Shown here piece by piece: positions 33,263 through 47,541 of a DNA stretch of 64,000 bases. The notes beneath the pieces were generated by a model. That model did not search any database. It was given only the letters and a program-made list of their open reading frames with translations, and was not told the origin of the DNA. Numbering within the stretch: the stretch's first letter is position 1; each line of letters opens with the position of its first letter. Source of the stretch: Panorpa germanica (lineage: Eukaryota; Arthropoda; Insecta; Mecoptera; Panorpidae); the NCBI GenBank assembly GCA_963678705.1, contig CAVMBN010000163.1, positions 372,001-436,000 of the forward strand, given 5' to 3'. The translations under genes were made by a program, and so were the position numbers.

Positions 33263-34850
33263 GTGTTGCAAAGCAATATTAACGTCCTTGTAAACCAATA
33301 CGTAGGTCTTCCTTTTTGTATTAAGTCCCATCTGTCTTGCCAGAGCTTATGCATATATGCATTCATCTCTTTGGCAATATATTTGGTATCGTCTCCAGAC
33401 TTTTATCCTACAGCCGCATTAACTTTAAATCCTCGAAATTTGTCGCATTAATTTTAAATCATCCAAATTTGATTTTTTCAGTTCTAGCGTAATTTGTACT
33501 TGAGTAAGTGCATAAGTGATTTTTAAATCTAAAGGAATTGTCCCCAATATCACTTGCACCACTTCTGTAGATACAGTTCTGCAACAAGTCGCGTCATCGT
33601 CAATAACATAGTTCTTTGCATGGAAGATCTGGAAGATTGATCCTGTAATACCATGCCGAAGCACAATACACAACTATTAGCATAAATGCCCCCTTGTATA
33701 GTGTCGGCATAATTGCCGAGTTTAAGCCTTATTCCGTCCTTGTGACACGCGCAAGGTGTGTTACAAGTTTATCATTCGTTGTTACTGTATTTGTTTCGTA
33801 GCTTTGTAGCTTCAAGAAACTACAGATTTTATATATAGCAGGTCGAGAACGGCTTTCTAGGGTTTCTGTACTATTTGCACCGATAAGGATCACATTATCG
33901 TTGGCAAAACATATGTCTACACAACCTTTCGAGTGAGAAACACAGTTCTCGTCGAATACCATGTTCCAGAGCTCAGGCCCCATTACAGATCGCTGAGGAC
34001 AACCTTTAGATAGTTGCCTTTTCATGGAACGGTAATCGGTTTGTAAAATAATGTTCGACAATGAAAATAGTTCTCCATAGCGCAGTAGACGTAGCTATAG
34101 GTTTTTGCCGGTCTAATTCTTTGAAGGTCACTTGGCCACTAAACATCAACAAAGGCACACTGAATTTCTTTAAATATCTCATATTCATACTTGTACTTAT
34201 GCCTACTTACTTACCATTTGTTTGTTACCATTGAATGTTCATGAACGATCAATCACTATTTCCAAGAAAACCGCATATATTGTTCACTTAATCACTTAAA
34301 CCAATTAATACACTCTCATTATTATTTAAAACACGCATTTATATAAACTAATTCTTGTGTTTTAATATTATTTATAGTTAATGTTATTCGACTTACTTGA
34401 TAGTGGGCGGCAACCTTTTGTCTTCCGTATATTTGTAGTGTTTATATGAGGTCTTCCTTATATATCTCTACAGATTTCTTGAATTTTAAACCACTTGATG
34501 TTTTAGCACTAACACTAACCTAATTATTATCACTTTTTTTGTCTATCGCACTTATTAATGTCTTATATCAAACATAAAAGTTACAAGTTTGAGGTTATGT
34601 TTATAGGACCGCGTGTACGCGTAATGAAAAATTCGTTTTTAACACTGGTTTCCAACTGTCAAAGTTTTGTAAAAACACTTTGTTTAGGGTAAATTAACAC
34701 AAATTTAAAACAAACTTAAATACTTTTCGTTTGAAAAAGTATTCATATAATTTATTTAATTTTTTTCCATAATTAATTTCTCACTTTTAATCACTTTTTT
34801 CACCTAAAGTAGCAGGAGCCGATCACACACATAGAAGATAGGAACCACTT
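33263..34850 (-). repeat. Array unit R12
   Basis: GT-insertion form, fused frame at 33425-33673. Core at 33729-34061, motif A frame at 34006-34188. A consensus-like unit of 1,588 bp. Confidence 0.92.
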
Positions 34851-36436
34851 GTGTTGCAAAGCAATATTAACGTCCCTGTAAACCAATACGTAGGTCTTCC
34901 TTTTTGTATTAAGTCTCATCTGTCTTGCCAGAGCTTATGCATATATGCATTCATCTCTTTAGCAATATATTTGGTATCGTCTCCAGACTTTTATCCTACA
35001 GCCGCATTAACTTTAAATCCTCGAAATTTGTCGCATTAATTTTAAATCATCAAAATTTGATTTTTTCAGTTCTAGCGTAATTTGTACTTGAGTAAGTGCA
35101 TGAGTGATTTTTAAATCTAAAGGAATTGTCCCCAATATCACTTGCACTACTTCTGTAGATACAGTTCTGCAACAACGCGTCATCGTCAATAACATAGTTC
35201 TTTGCATGGAAGATCTGGAAGATTGATCCTGTAATACCATTCCGAAGCACAATACACAACTATTAGCATAAATGCCCCCTTGTATAGTGTCGGCATAGGT
35301 GCCGAGTTTAAGCTTCATTCCGTCCTTGTGACACGCGCAAGGTGTGTTACAAGTTTATCATTCGTTGTTACTGTATTTGTTTCGTAGCTTTGTAGCTTCA
35401 AGAAACTACAGATTTTATATATAGCAGGTCGAGAACGGCTTTCTAGGGTTTCTGTACTATTTGCACCGATAAGGATTACATTATCGTTGGCAAAACATAT
35501 GTCTACACAACCTTTCGAGTGAGAAACACAGTTCTCGTCGAATACTATGTTCCAGAGCTCAGGCCCCATTACAGATCGCTGAGGACAACCTTTAGATAGT
35601 TGCCTTTTCATGGAACGGTAATCGGTTTGTAAAATAATGTTCGACAATGAAAATAGTTCTCCATAGCGCAGTAGACGTACCTATAGGTTTTTGACGGTCT
35701 AATTCTTTGAAGGTCACTTGGCCACCGGACATCAACAAAGGCACACTGAATTTCTATAAATATCTCATATACATACTTGTACTTATGCCTACTTACTTAC
35801 CATTTGTTTGTTACCATTGAATGTTCATGAACGATCAATTACTATTTCCAAGAAAACCGCATATATTGTTCACTTAATCACTTATAACAATTAATACACT
35901 CTCATTATTATTTAAAACACGAATTTATATAAACTTATTCTTGTGTTTTAATATTATTTATAGTTAATGTTATTCGACTTACTTGATAGTGGGCGGCAAC
36001 CTTTTGTCTTCCGTATATTTGTAGTGTTTATATGAGGTCTTCCTTATATATCTCTACAGATTTCTTGAATTTTAAACAACTTGATGTTTTAGCACTGACA
36101 CTAACCTAATTATTATCACTTTTTTTGTCTATCGCACTTACTAATGTCTTATATCAAACATCAAAGTTACAAATTTAAGGTTTTGTTTATAAGACCGCGT
36201 GTACGCGTAATGAAAAATTCGTTTTTAACACTGGTTTCCAACTGTCAAACTATTGTAAAAACACTTTGTTTAGGGTAAATTAACACAAATTTAAAACAAA
36301 CTTAAATACTTTTCGTTTGAAAAAGTATTTATATAATTTATTTAATTTTTTTCCATAATTAATTTCACACTTTTAATCACTTTTTTCACCTAAAGTAGCA
36401 GGAGCCGATCACACACATAGTAGATAGGAACCACTT
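34851..36436 (-). repeat. Array unit R13
   Basis: Near-copy of unit R18 (offset 7,932 bp, five units), sharing ATAGAAGATAGG, CGTCCCTG and CATTCCGAAGC. Core at 35315-35647. Confidence 0.9.
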
Positions 36437-38021
36437 GTGTTGCAAAGCAATATTAACGTCCTTGTAAACCAATACGTAGGTCTTCCTTTTTGTATTAAGT
36501 CCCATCTGTCTTGCCAGAGCTTATGCATATATGCATTTATCTCTTTGGCAATATATTTGGTATCGTCTCCAGACTTTTATCCTACAGCCGCATTAACTTT
36601 AAATCCTCGAAATTTGTCGCATTAATTTTAAATCATCAAAATTTGATTTTTTCAGTTCTAGCGTAATTTGTACTTGAGTAAGTGCATGAGTGATTTTTAA
36701 ATCTAAAGGAATTGTCCTCAATATCACTTGCACCACTTCTGTAGATACAGTTCTGCAACAACGCGTCATCGTCAATAACATAGTTCTTTGCATGGAAGAT
36801 CTGGAAGATTGATCCTGTAATACCATGCCGAAGCACAATACACAACTATTAGCATAAATGCCCCCTTGTATAGTGTCGGCATAGTTGCCGAGTTTAAGCT
36901 TCATTCCGTCCTTGTGACACGCGCAAGGTGTGTTACAAGTTTATCATTCGTTGTTACTGTATTTGTTTCGTAGCTTTGTAGCTTTAAGAAACTAGAGAAT
37001 TTATATATAGCAGGTCAAGAACGGCTTTCTAGGGTATCTGTACTATTTGCACCGATAAGGATCACATTATCGTTGGCAAAACATATGTCTACACAACCTT
37101 TCGAGTGAAAAACACAGTTCTCGTCGAATACCATGTTCCAGAGCTCAGGCCCTATTACAGATCGCTGAGGACAACTTTTAGATAGTTGCCTTTTCATGGA
37201 ACGGTAATCGGTTTGTAAAATAATGTTCGACAATGAAAATAGTTCTCCATAGCGCAGTAGACGTACCTATAGGTTTTTGCCGGTCTAATTCTTTGAAGGT
37301 CACTTGGCCACCGGACATTAACAAAGGCACACTGAATTTCTATAAATATCTCATATACATACTTGTACTTATGCCTACTTACTTACCATTTGTTTGTTAC
37401 CATTGAATGTTCATGAACGATCAATCACTATTTCCAAGAAAACCGCAAATATTTTTCACTTAATCACTTATAACAAATATTACACTCTCATTATTATTTA
37501 AAACACGCATTTATATAAACTAATTCATGTGTTTTAATATTATTTATAGTTAATGTTATTCGACTTACTTGATAGTGGGCGGCAACCTTTTGTCTTTCGT
37601 ATATTTGTAGTGTTTATATAAGGTCTTCCTTATATATCTCTACAGATTTCTTGAATTTTAAACCACTTGATGTTTTAGCACTAACACTAACCTAATTATT
37701 ATCACTTTTTTGTCTATCGCACTTATTAATGTCTTATATCAAACATCAAAGTTACAAATTTGAGGTTATGTTTATAAGACCGCGTGTACGCGTAATAAAA
37801 AATTCGTTTTTAACACTGGTTTCCAACTGTCAAACTTTTGTAAAAACACTTTGTTTAGGGTAAATTAACACAAATTTAAAACAAACTTAAATACTTTTCG
37901 TTTAAAAAAGTATTCATATAATTTATTTAATTTTTTTCCATAATTAATTTCTCACTTTTAATCACTTTTTTCACCTAAAGTAGCAGGAGCCGATCACACA
38001 CATAGTAGATAGGAACCACTT
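36437..38021 (-). repeat. Array unit R14
   Basis: Near-copy of unit R16 (offset 3,173 bp, two units). Both have a CGA-to-TGA stop that cuts the core (here 37015-37233). Confidence 0.9.
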
Positions 38022-39609
38022 GTGTTGCAAAGCAATATTAACGTCCTTGTAAACCAATACGTAGGTCTTCCTTTTTGTATTAAGTCCCATCTGTCTTGCC
38101 AGAGCTTATGCATATATGCATTCATCTCTTTGGCAATATATTTGGTATCGTCTCCAGACTTTTATCCTACAGCCGCATTAACTTTAAATCCTCGAAATTT
38201 GTCGCATTAATTTTAAATCATCAAAATTTGATTTTTTCAGTTCTAGCGTAATTTGTACTTGAGTAAGTGCATGAGTGATTTTTAAATCTAAAGGAATTGT
38301 CCCCAATATCACTTGCACCACTTCTGTAGATACAGTTCTGCAACAAGTCGCGTCATCGTCAATAACATAGTTCTTTGCATGGAAGATCTGGAAGATTGAT
38401 CCTGTAATACCATGCCGAAGCACAATACACAACTATTAGCATAAATGCCCCCTTGTATAGTGTCGGCATAATTGCCGATTTTAAGCCTTATTCCGTCCTT
38501 GTGACACGCGCAAGGTGTGTTACAAGTTTATCATTCGTTGTTACTGTATTTGTTTCGTAGCTTTGTAGCTTCAAGAAACTACAGATTTTATATATAGCAG
38601 GTCGAGAACGGCTTTCTAGGGTTTCTGTACTATTTGCACCGATAAGGATTACATTATCGTTGGCAAAACATATGTCTACACAACCTTTCGAGTGAGAAAC
38701 ACAGTTCTCGTCGAATACTATGTTCCAGAGCTCAGGCCCCATTACAGATCGCTGAGGACAACCTTTAGATAGTTGCCTTTTCATGGAACGGTAATCGGTT
38801 TGTAAAATAATGTTCGACAATGAAAATAGTTCTCCATAGCGCAGTAGACGTACCTATAGGTTTTTGCCGGTCTAATTCTTTGAAGGTCACTTGGCCACCG
38901 GATATAAACAAAGGCACACTGAATTTCAATAAATATCTCATATACATACTTGTACTTATGCCTACTTACTTACCATTTGTTTGTTACCATTGAATGTTCA
39001 TGAACGATCAATTACTTTTTCCAAGAAAACCGCAAATATTTTTCACTTAATCACTTATAACAATTATTACACTCTCATTATTATTTAAAACACGCATTTA
39101 TATAAACTAATTCATGTGTTTTAATATTATTTATAGTTAATGTTATTCGACTTACTTGATAGTGGGCGGCAACCTTTTGTCTTCCGTATATTTGTAGTGT
39201 TTATATGAGGTCTTCCTTATATATCTCTACAGATTTCTTGAATTTTAAACAACTTGATGTTTTAGCACTGACACTAACCTAATTATTATCACTTTTTTTG
39301 TCTATCGCACTTACTAATGTCTTATATCAAACATCAAAGTTACAAATTTAAGGTTTTGTTTATAAGACCGCGTGTACGCGTAATGAAAAATTCGTTTTTA
39401 ACACTGGTTTCCAACTGTCAAACTATTGTAAAAACACTTTGTTTAGGGTAAATTAACACAAATTTAAAACAAACTTAAATACTTTTCGTTTGAAAAAGTA
39501 TTTATATAATTTATTTAATTTTTTTCCATAATTAATTTCACACTTTTAATCACTTTTTTCACCTAAAGTAGCAGGAGCCGATCACACACATAGTAGATAG
39601 GAACCACTT
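38022..39609 (-). repeat. Array unit R15
   Basis: GT-insertion form. Core at 38488-38820. The motif A frame at 38765-38947 carries a KFSVPLFISGG variant shared with R18. Confidence 0.9.
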
Positions 39610-41194
39610 GTGTTGCAAAGCAATATTAACGTCCTTGTAAACCAATACGTAGGTCTTCCTTTTTGTATTAAGTCCCATCTGTCTTGCCAGAGCTTATGCA
39701 TATATGCATTTATCTCTTTGGCAATATATTTGGTATCGTCTCCAGACTTTTATCCTACAGCCGCATTAACTTTAAATCCTCGAAATTTGTCGCATTAAAT
39801 TTAAATCATCAAAATTTGATTTTTTCAGTTCTAGCGTAATTTGTACTTGAGTAAGTGCATGAGTGATTTTTAAATCTAAAGGAATTGTCCTCAATATCAC
39901 TTGCACCACTTCTGTAGATACAGTTCTGCAACAACGCGTCATCGTCAATAACATAGTTCTTTGCATGGAAGATCTGGAAGATTGATCCTGTAATACCATG
40001 CCGAAGCACAATACACAACTATTAGCATAAATGCCCCCTTGTATAGTGTCGGCATAGTTGCCGAGTTTAAGCTTCATTCCGTCCTTGTGACACGCGCAAG
40101 GTGTGTTACAAGTTTATCATTCGTTGTTACTGTATTTGTTTCGTAGCTTTGTAGCTTTAAGAAACTAGAGATTTTATATATAGCAGGTCAAGAACGGCTT
40201 TCTAGGGTATCTGTACTATTTGCACCGATAAGGATCACATTATCGTTGGCAAAACATATGTCTACACAACCTTTCGAGTGAGAAACACAGTTCTCGTCGA
40301 ATACCATGTTCCAGAGCTCAGGCCCTATTACAGATCGCTGAGGACAACTTTTAGATAGTTGCCTTTTCATGGAACGGTAATCGGTTTGTAAAATAATGTT
40401 CGACAATGAAAATAGTTCTCCATAGCGCAGTAGACGTACCTATAGGTTTTTGCCGGTCTAATTCTTTGAAGGTCACTTGGCCACCGGACATTAACAAAGG
40501 CACACTGAATTTCTATAAATATCTCATATACATACTTGTACTTATGCCTACTTACTTACCATTTGTTTGTTACCATTGAATGTTCATGAACGATCAATCA
40601 CTATTTCCAAGAAAACCGCAAATATTTTTCACTTAATCACTTATAACAATTATAACACTCTCATTATTATTTAAAACACGCATTTATATAAACTAATTCA
40701 TGTGTTTTAATATTATTTATAGTTAATGTTATTCGACTTACTTGATAGTGGGCGGCAACCTTTTGTCTTTCGTATATTTGTAGTGTTTATATAAGGTCTT
40801 CCTTATATATCTCTACAGATTTCTTGAATTTTAAACCACTTGATGTTTTAGCACTAACACTAACCTAATTATTATCACTTTTTTGTCTATCGCACTTATT
40901 AATGTCTTATATCAAACATCAAAGTTACAAATTTGAGGTTATGTTTATAAGACCGCGTGTACGCGTAATGAAAAATTCGTTTTTAACACTGGTTTCCAAC
41001 TGTCAAACTTTTGTAAAAACACTTTGTTTAGGGTAAATTAACACAAATTTAAAACAAACTTAAATACTTTTCGTTTAAAAAAGTATTCATAAAATTTATT
41101 TAATTTTTTTCTATAATTAATTTCTCACTTTTAATCACTTTTTTCACCTAAAGTAGCAGGAGCCGATCACACACATAGTAGATAGGAACCACTT
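39610..41194 (-). repeat. Array unit R16
   Basis: Near-copy of R14. The truncated core lies at 40188-40406. Confidence 0.9.
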
Positions 41195-42782
41195 GTGTTG
41201 CAAAGCAATATTAACGTCCTTGTAAACCAATACGTAGGTCTTCCTTTTTGTATTAAGTCCCATCTGTCTTGCCAGAGCTTATGCATATATGCATTCATCT
41301 CTTTGGCAATATATTTGGTATCGTCTCCAGACTTTTATCCTACAGCCGCATTAACTTTAAATCCTCGAAATTTGTCGCATTAATTTTAAATCATCAAAAT
41401 TTGATTTTTTCAGTTCTAGCGTAATTTGTACTTGAGTAAGTGCATGAGTGATTTTTAAATCTAAAGGAATTGTCCCCAATATCACTTGCACCACTTCTGT
41501 AGATACAGTTCTGCAACAAGTCGCGTCATCGTCAATAACATAGTTCTTTGCATGGAAGATCTGGAAGATTGATCCTGTAATACCATGCCGAAGCACAATA
41601 CACATTTATTAGCATAAATGCCCCCTTGTATAGTGTCGGCATAATTGCCGATTTTAAGCCTTATTCCGTCCTTGTGACACGCGCAAGGTGTGTTACAAGT
41701 TTATCATTCGTTGTTACTGTATTTGTTTCGTAGCTTTGTAGTTTCAAGAAACTACAGATTTTATATATAGCAGGTCGAGAACGGCTTTCTAGGGTTTCTG
41801 TACTATTTGCACCGATAAGGATCACATTATCGTTGGCAAAACATATGTCTACACAACCTTTCGAGTGAGAAACACAGTTCTTGTCGAATACCATGTTCCA
41901 GAGCTCAGGCCCCATTACAGATCGCTGAGGACAACCTTTAGATAGTTGCCTTTTCATGGAACGGTAATCGGTTTGTAAAATAATGTTCGACAATGAAAAT
42001 AGTTCTCCATAGCGCAGTAGACGTACCTATAGGTTTTTGCCGGTCTAATTCTTTGAAGGTCACTTGGCCACTGGACATCAACAAAGGCACACTGAATTTC
42101 TTTAAATATCTCATATTCATACTTGTACTTATGCCTACTTACTTACCATTTGTTTGTTACCATTGAATGTTCATGAACGATCAATCACTATTTCCAAGAA
42201 AACCGCATATATTGTTCACTTAATCACTTATAACAATTAATACACTCTCATTATTATTTAAAACACGCATTTATATAAACTAATTCTTGTGTTTTAATAT
42301 TATTTATAGTTAATGTTATTCGACTTACTTGATAGTGGGCGGCAACCTTTTGTCTTCCGTATATTTGTGGTGTTTATATGAGGTCTTCCTTATATATCTC
42401 TACAGATTTCTTGAATTTTAAACCACTTGATGTTTTAGCACTAACACTAACCTAATTATTATCACTTTTTTTGTCTATCGCACTTATTAATGTCTTATAT
42501 CAAACATAAAAGTTACAAGTTTGAGGTTATGTTTATAGGACCGCGTGTACGCGTAATGAAAAATTCGTTTTTAACACTGGTTTCCAACTGTCAAAGTTTT
42601 GTAAAAACACTTTGTTTAGGGTAAATTAACACAAATTTAAAACAAACTTAAATACTTTTCGTTTGAAAAAGTATTCATATAATTTATTTAGATTTTTTCC
42701 ATAATTAATTTCTCACTTTTAATCACTTTTTTCACCTAAAGTAGCAGGAGCCGATCACACACATAGAAGATAGGAACCACTT
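41195..42782 (-). repeat. Array unit R17
   Basis: GT-insertion form (41357-41605), similar to R12 and R15. Core at 41661-41993. Confidence 0.9.
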
Positions 42783-44368
42783 GTGTTGCAAAGCAATATT
42801 AACGTCCCTGTAAACCAATACGTAGGTCTTCCTTTTTGTATTAAGTCCCATCTGTCTTGCCAGAGCTTATGCATATATGCATTCATCTCTTTAGCAATAT
42901 ATTTGGTATCGTCTCCAGACTTTTATCCTACAGCCGCATTAACTTTAAATCCTCAAAATTTGTCGCATTAATTTTAAATCATCAAAATTTGATTTTTTCA
43001 GTTCTAGCGTAATTTGTACTTGAGTAAGTGCATGAGTGATTTTTAAATCTAAAGGAATTTTTCCTAATATCACTTGCACTACTTCTGTAGATACAGTTCT
43101 GCAACAACGCGTCATCGTCAATAACATAGTTCTTTGCATGGAAGATCTGGAAGATTGATCCTGTAATACCATTCCGAAGCACAATACACAACTATTAGCA
43201 TAAATGCCCCCTTGTATAGTGTCGGCATAGGTGCCGAGTTTAAGCTTCATTCCGTCCTTGTGACACGCGCAAGGTGTGTTACAAGTTTATCATTCGTTGT
43301 TACTGTATTTGTTTCGTAGCTTTTTAGCTTCAAGAAACTACAGATTTTATATATAGCAGGTCGAGAACGGCTTTCTAGGGTTTCTGTACTATTTGCACCG
43401 ATAAGGATTACATTATCGTTGGCAAAACATATGTCTACACAACCTTTCGAGTGAGAAACACAGTTCTCGTCGAATACTATGTTCCAGAGCTCAGGCCCCA
43501 TTACAGATCGCTGAGGACAACCTTTAGATAGTTGCCTTTTCATGGAACGGTAATCGGTTTGTAAAATAATGTTCGACAATGAAAATAGTTCTCCATAGCG
43601 CAGTAGACGTACCTATAGGTTTTTGCCGGTCTAATTCTTTGAAGGTCACTTGGCCACCGGATATAAACAAAGGCACACTGAATTTCAATAAATATCTCAT
43701 ATACATACTTGTACTTATGCCTACTTACTTACCATTTGTTTGTTACCATTGAATGTTCATGAACGATCAATTACTTTTTCCAAGAAAACCGCATATATTG
43801 TTCACTTAATCACTTATAACAATTAATACACTCTCATTATTATTTAAAACACGAATTTATATAAACTTATTCTTGTGTTTTAATATTATTTATAGTTAAT
43901 GTTATTCGACTTACTTGATAGTGGGCGGCAACCTTTTGTCTTCCGTATATTTGTAGTGTTTATATGAGGTCTTCCTTATATATCTTTACAGATTTTTTAA
44001 ATTTTAAACCACTTGATGTTTTAGCACTGACACTAACCTAATTATTATCACTTTTTTTGTCTATCGCACTTACTAATGTCTTATATCAAACATCAAAGTT
44101 ACAAATTTAAGGTTATGTTTATAAGACCGCGTGTACGCGTAATGAAAAATTCGTTTTTAACACTGGTTTCCAACTGTCAAACTATTGTAAAAACACTTTG
44201 TTTAGGGTAAATTAACACAAATTTAAAACAAACTTAAATACTTTTCGTTTGAAAAAGTATTTATATAATTTATTTAATTTTTTTCCATAATTAATTTCAC
44301 ACTTTTAATCACTTTTTTCACCTAAAGTAGCAGGAGCCGATCACACACATAGTAGATAGGAACCACTT
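42783..44368 (-). repeat. Array unit R18
   Basis: Mosaic: the first part matches R13, while the motif A part (43524-43706) matches R15. Core at 43247-43579. Confidence 0.9.
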
Positions 44369-45953
44369 GTGTTGCAAAGCAATATTAACGTCCTTGTAAA
44401 CCAATACGTAGGTCTTCCTTTTTGTATTAAGTCCCATCTGTCTTGCCAGAGCTTATGCATATATGCATTTATTTTTTTGGCAATATATTTGGTATCGTCT
44501 CCAGACTTTTATCCTACAGCCGCATTAACTTTAAACCCTCGAAATTTGTCGCATTAATTTTAAATCATCAAAATTTGATTTTTTCAGTTCTAGCGTAATT
44601 TGTACTTGAGTAAGTGCATGAGTGATTTTTAAATCTAAAGGAAATGTCCCCAATATCACTTACACCACTTCTGTAGATACAGGTCTGCAACAACGCGCTA
44701 TCGTCAATAACATAGTTCTTTGCATGGAAGATCTGGAAGATTGATCCTGTAATACCATGCCGAAGCACAATACACAACTATTAGCATAAATGCCCCCTTG
44801 TATAGTGTCGGCACAGTTGCCGAGTTTAAGCTTCATTCCGTCCTTGTGACACGCGCAAGGTGTGTTACAAGTTTATCATTCGTTGTTACTGTATTTGTTT
44901 CGTAGCTTTGTAGCTTTAAGAAACCACAGATTTTATATATAGCAGGTCGAGAACGGCTTTCTAGGGTATCTGTATTATTTGCACCGATAAGGATCACATT
45001 ATCGTTGGCAAAACATATGTCTACACAACCTTTCGAGTGAGAAACACAGTTCTCGTCGAATACCATGTTCCAGAGCTCAGGCCCTATTACAGATCGCTGA
45101 GGACAACCTTTAGATAGTTGCCTTTTCATGGAACGGTAATCGGTATGTAAAATAATGTTCGACAATGAAAATAGTTCTCCATAGCGCAGTAGACGTACCT
45201 ATAGGTTTTTGCCGGTCTAATTCTTTAAAGGTCACTTGGCCACCGGACATTAACAAAGGCACACCGAATTTCTATAAATATCTCATATACATACTTGTAC
45301 TTATGCCTACTTACTTACCATTTGTTTGTTACCATTGAATGTTCATGAACGATCAATCACTATTTCCAAGAAAACCGCAAATATTTTTCACTTAATCACT
45401 TATAACAATTATTACACTCTCATTATTATTTAAAACACGCATTTATATAAACTAATTTTTGTGTTTTAATATTATTTATAGTTAATGTTATTCGACTTAC
45501 TTGATAGTGGGCGGCAACCTTTTGTCTTTCGTATATTTGTAGTGTTTATATAAGGTCTTCCTTATATATCTCTACAGATTTCTTGAATTTTAAGCCACTT
45601 GATGTTTTAGCACTAACACTAACCTAATTATTATCACTTTTTTGTCTATCGCACTTATTAATGTCTTATATCAAACATCAAAGTTACAAATTTGAGGTTA
45701 TGTTTATAAGACCGCGTGTACGCGTAATGAAAAATTCGTTTTTAACACTGGTTTCCAACTGTCAAACTTTTGTAAAAACACTTTGTTTAGGGTAAATTAA
45801 CACAAATTTAAAACAAACTTAAATACTTTTCGTTTAAAAAAGTATTCATATAATTTATTTAATTTTTTTCCATAATTAATTTCTCACTTTTAATCACTTT
45901 TTTCACCTAAAGTAGCAGGAGCCGATCACACACATAGTAGATAGGAACCACTT
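44369..45953 (-). repeat. Array unit R19
   Basis: The C-terminal 101-codon frame is lost through changes at 44690-44702 (CGCGCTATCG). Core at 44833-45165. Confidence 0.9.
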
Positions 45954-47541
45954 GTGTTGCAAAGCAATATTAACGTCCTTGTAAACCAATACGTAGGTCT
46001 TCCTTTTTGTATTAAGTCCCATCTGTCTTGCCAGAGCTTATGCATATATGCATTCATCTCTTTGGCAATATATTTGGTATCGTCTCCAGACTTTTATCCT
46101 ACAGCCGCAATAACTTTAAATCCTCGAAATTTGTCGCATTAATTTTAAATCATCAAAATTTGATTTTTTCAGTTCTAGCGTAATTTGTACTTGAGTAAGT
46201 GCATGAGTGATTTTTAAATCTAAAGGAATTGTCCCCAATATCACTTGCACCACTTCTGTAGATACAGTTCTGCAACAAGTCGCGTCATCGTCAATAACAT
46301 AGTTCTTTGCATAGAAGATCTGAGAGATTGATCCTGTAATACCATGCCGAAGCACAATACACAACTATTAGCATAAATGCCCCCTTGTATAGTGTCGGCA
46401 TAATTGCCGATTTTAAGCCTTATTCCGTCCTTTTGACACGCGCAAGGTGTGTTACAAGTTTATCATTCGTTGTTACTGTATTTGTTTCGTAGCTTTGTAG
46501 CTTCAAGAAACTACAGATTTGATATATAGCAGGTCGAGAACGGCTTTCTAGGGTTTCTGTACTATTTGCACCGATAAGGATCACATTATCGTTGGCAAAA
46601 CATATGTCTACACAACCTTTCGAGTGAGAACCACAGTTCTCGTCGAATACCATGTTCCAGAGCTCAGACCCCATTACAGATCGCTGAGGACAACCTTTAG
46701 ATAGTTGCCTTTTCATGGAACGGTAATCGGTTTGTAAAATAATGTTCGACAATGAAAATAGTTCTCCATAGCGCAGTAGACGTACCTATAGGTTTTTGCC
46801 GGTCTAATTCTTTGAAGGTCACTTGGCCACTGGACATCAACAAAGGCACACTGAATTTCTTTAAATATCTCATATTCATACTTGTACTTATGCCTACTTA
46901 CTTACCATTTGTTTGTTACCATTGAATGTTCATGAACGATCAATCACTATTTCCAAGAAAACCGCATATATTGTTCACTTAATCACTTATAACAATTAAT
47001 ACACTCTCATTATTATTTAAAACACGCATTTATATAAACTAATTCTTGTGTTTTAATATTATTTATAGTTAATGTTATTCGACTTACTTGATAGTGGGCG
47101 GCAACCTTTTGTCTTCCGTATATTTGTAGTGTTTATATAAGGTCTTCCTTATATATCTCTACAAATTTCTTGAATTTTAAACCACTTGATGTTTTAGCAC
47201 TAACACTAACCTAATTATTATCACTTTTTTTGTCTATGGCACTTATTAATGTCTTATATCAAACATCAAAGTTACAAATTTGAGGTTATGTTTATAAGAC
47301 CGCGTGTACGCGTAATGAAAAATTCGTTTTTAACACTGGTTTCAAACTGTAAAACTTTTGTAAAAACACTTTGTTTAGGGTAAATTAACACTAAATTAAA
47401 ACAAACTTAAATACTTTTCGTTTGAAAAAGTATTCATTTAATTTATTTAATTTTTTTCCATAATTAATTTCTCACTTTTAATCACTTTTTTTACCTAAAG
47501 TAGCAGGAGCCGATCACACACATAGTAGATAGGAACCACTT
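45954..47541 (-). repeat. Array unit R20
   Basis: GT-insertion form. Nearly identical over most of its length to the next unit, sharing GAGAACCACAG and AGAAGATCTGAGAG. Core at 46420-46752. Confidence 0.9.

Noticed and set aside
33263-33451. A 62-codon plus-strand frame (MLQSNINVLVNQYVG...) present in most array units
   Set aside because: It starts at GTG, lies antisense to the LINE-bearing strand, has no recognisable family, and stays open only because units are nearly identical.
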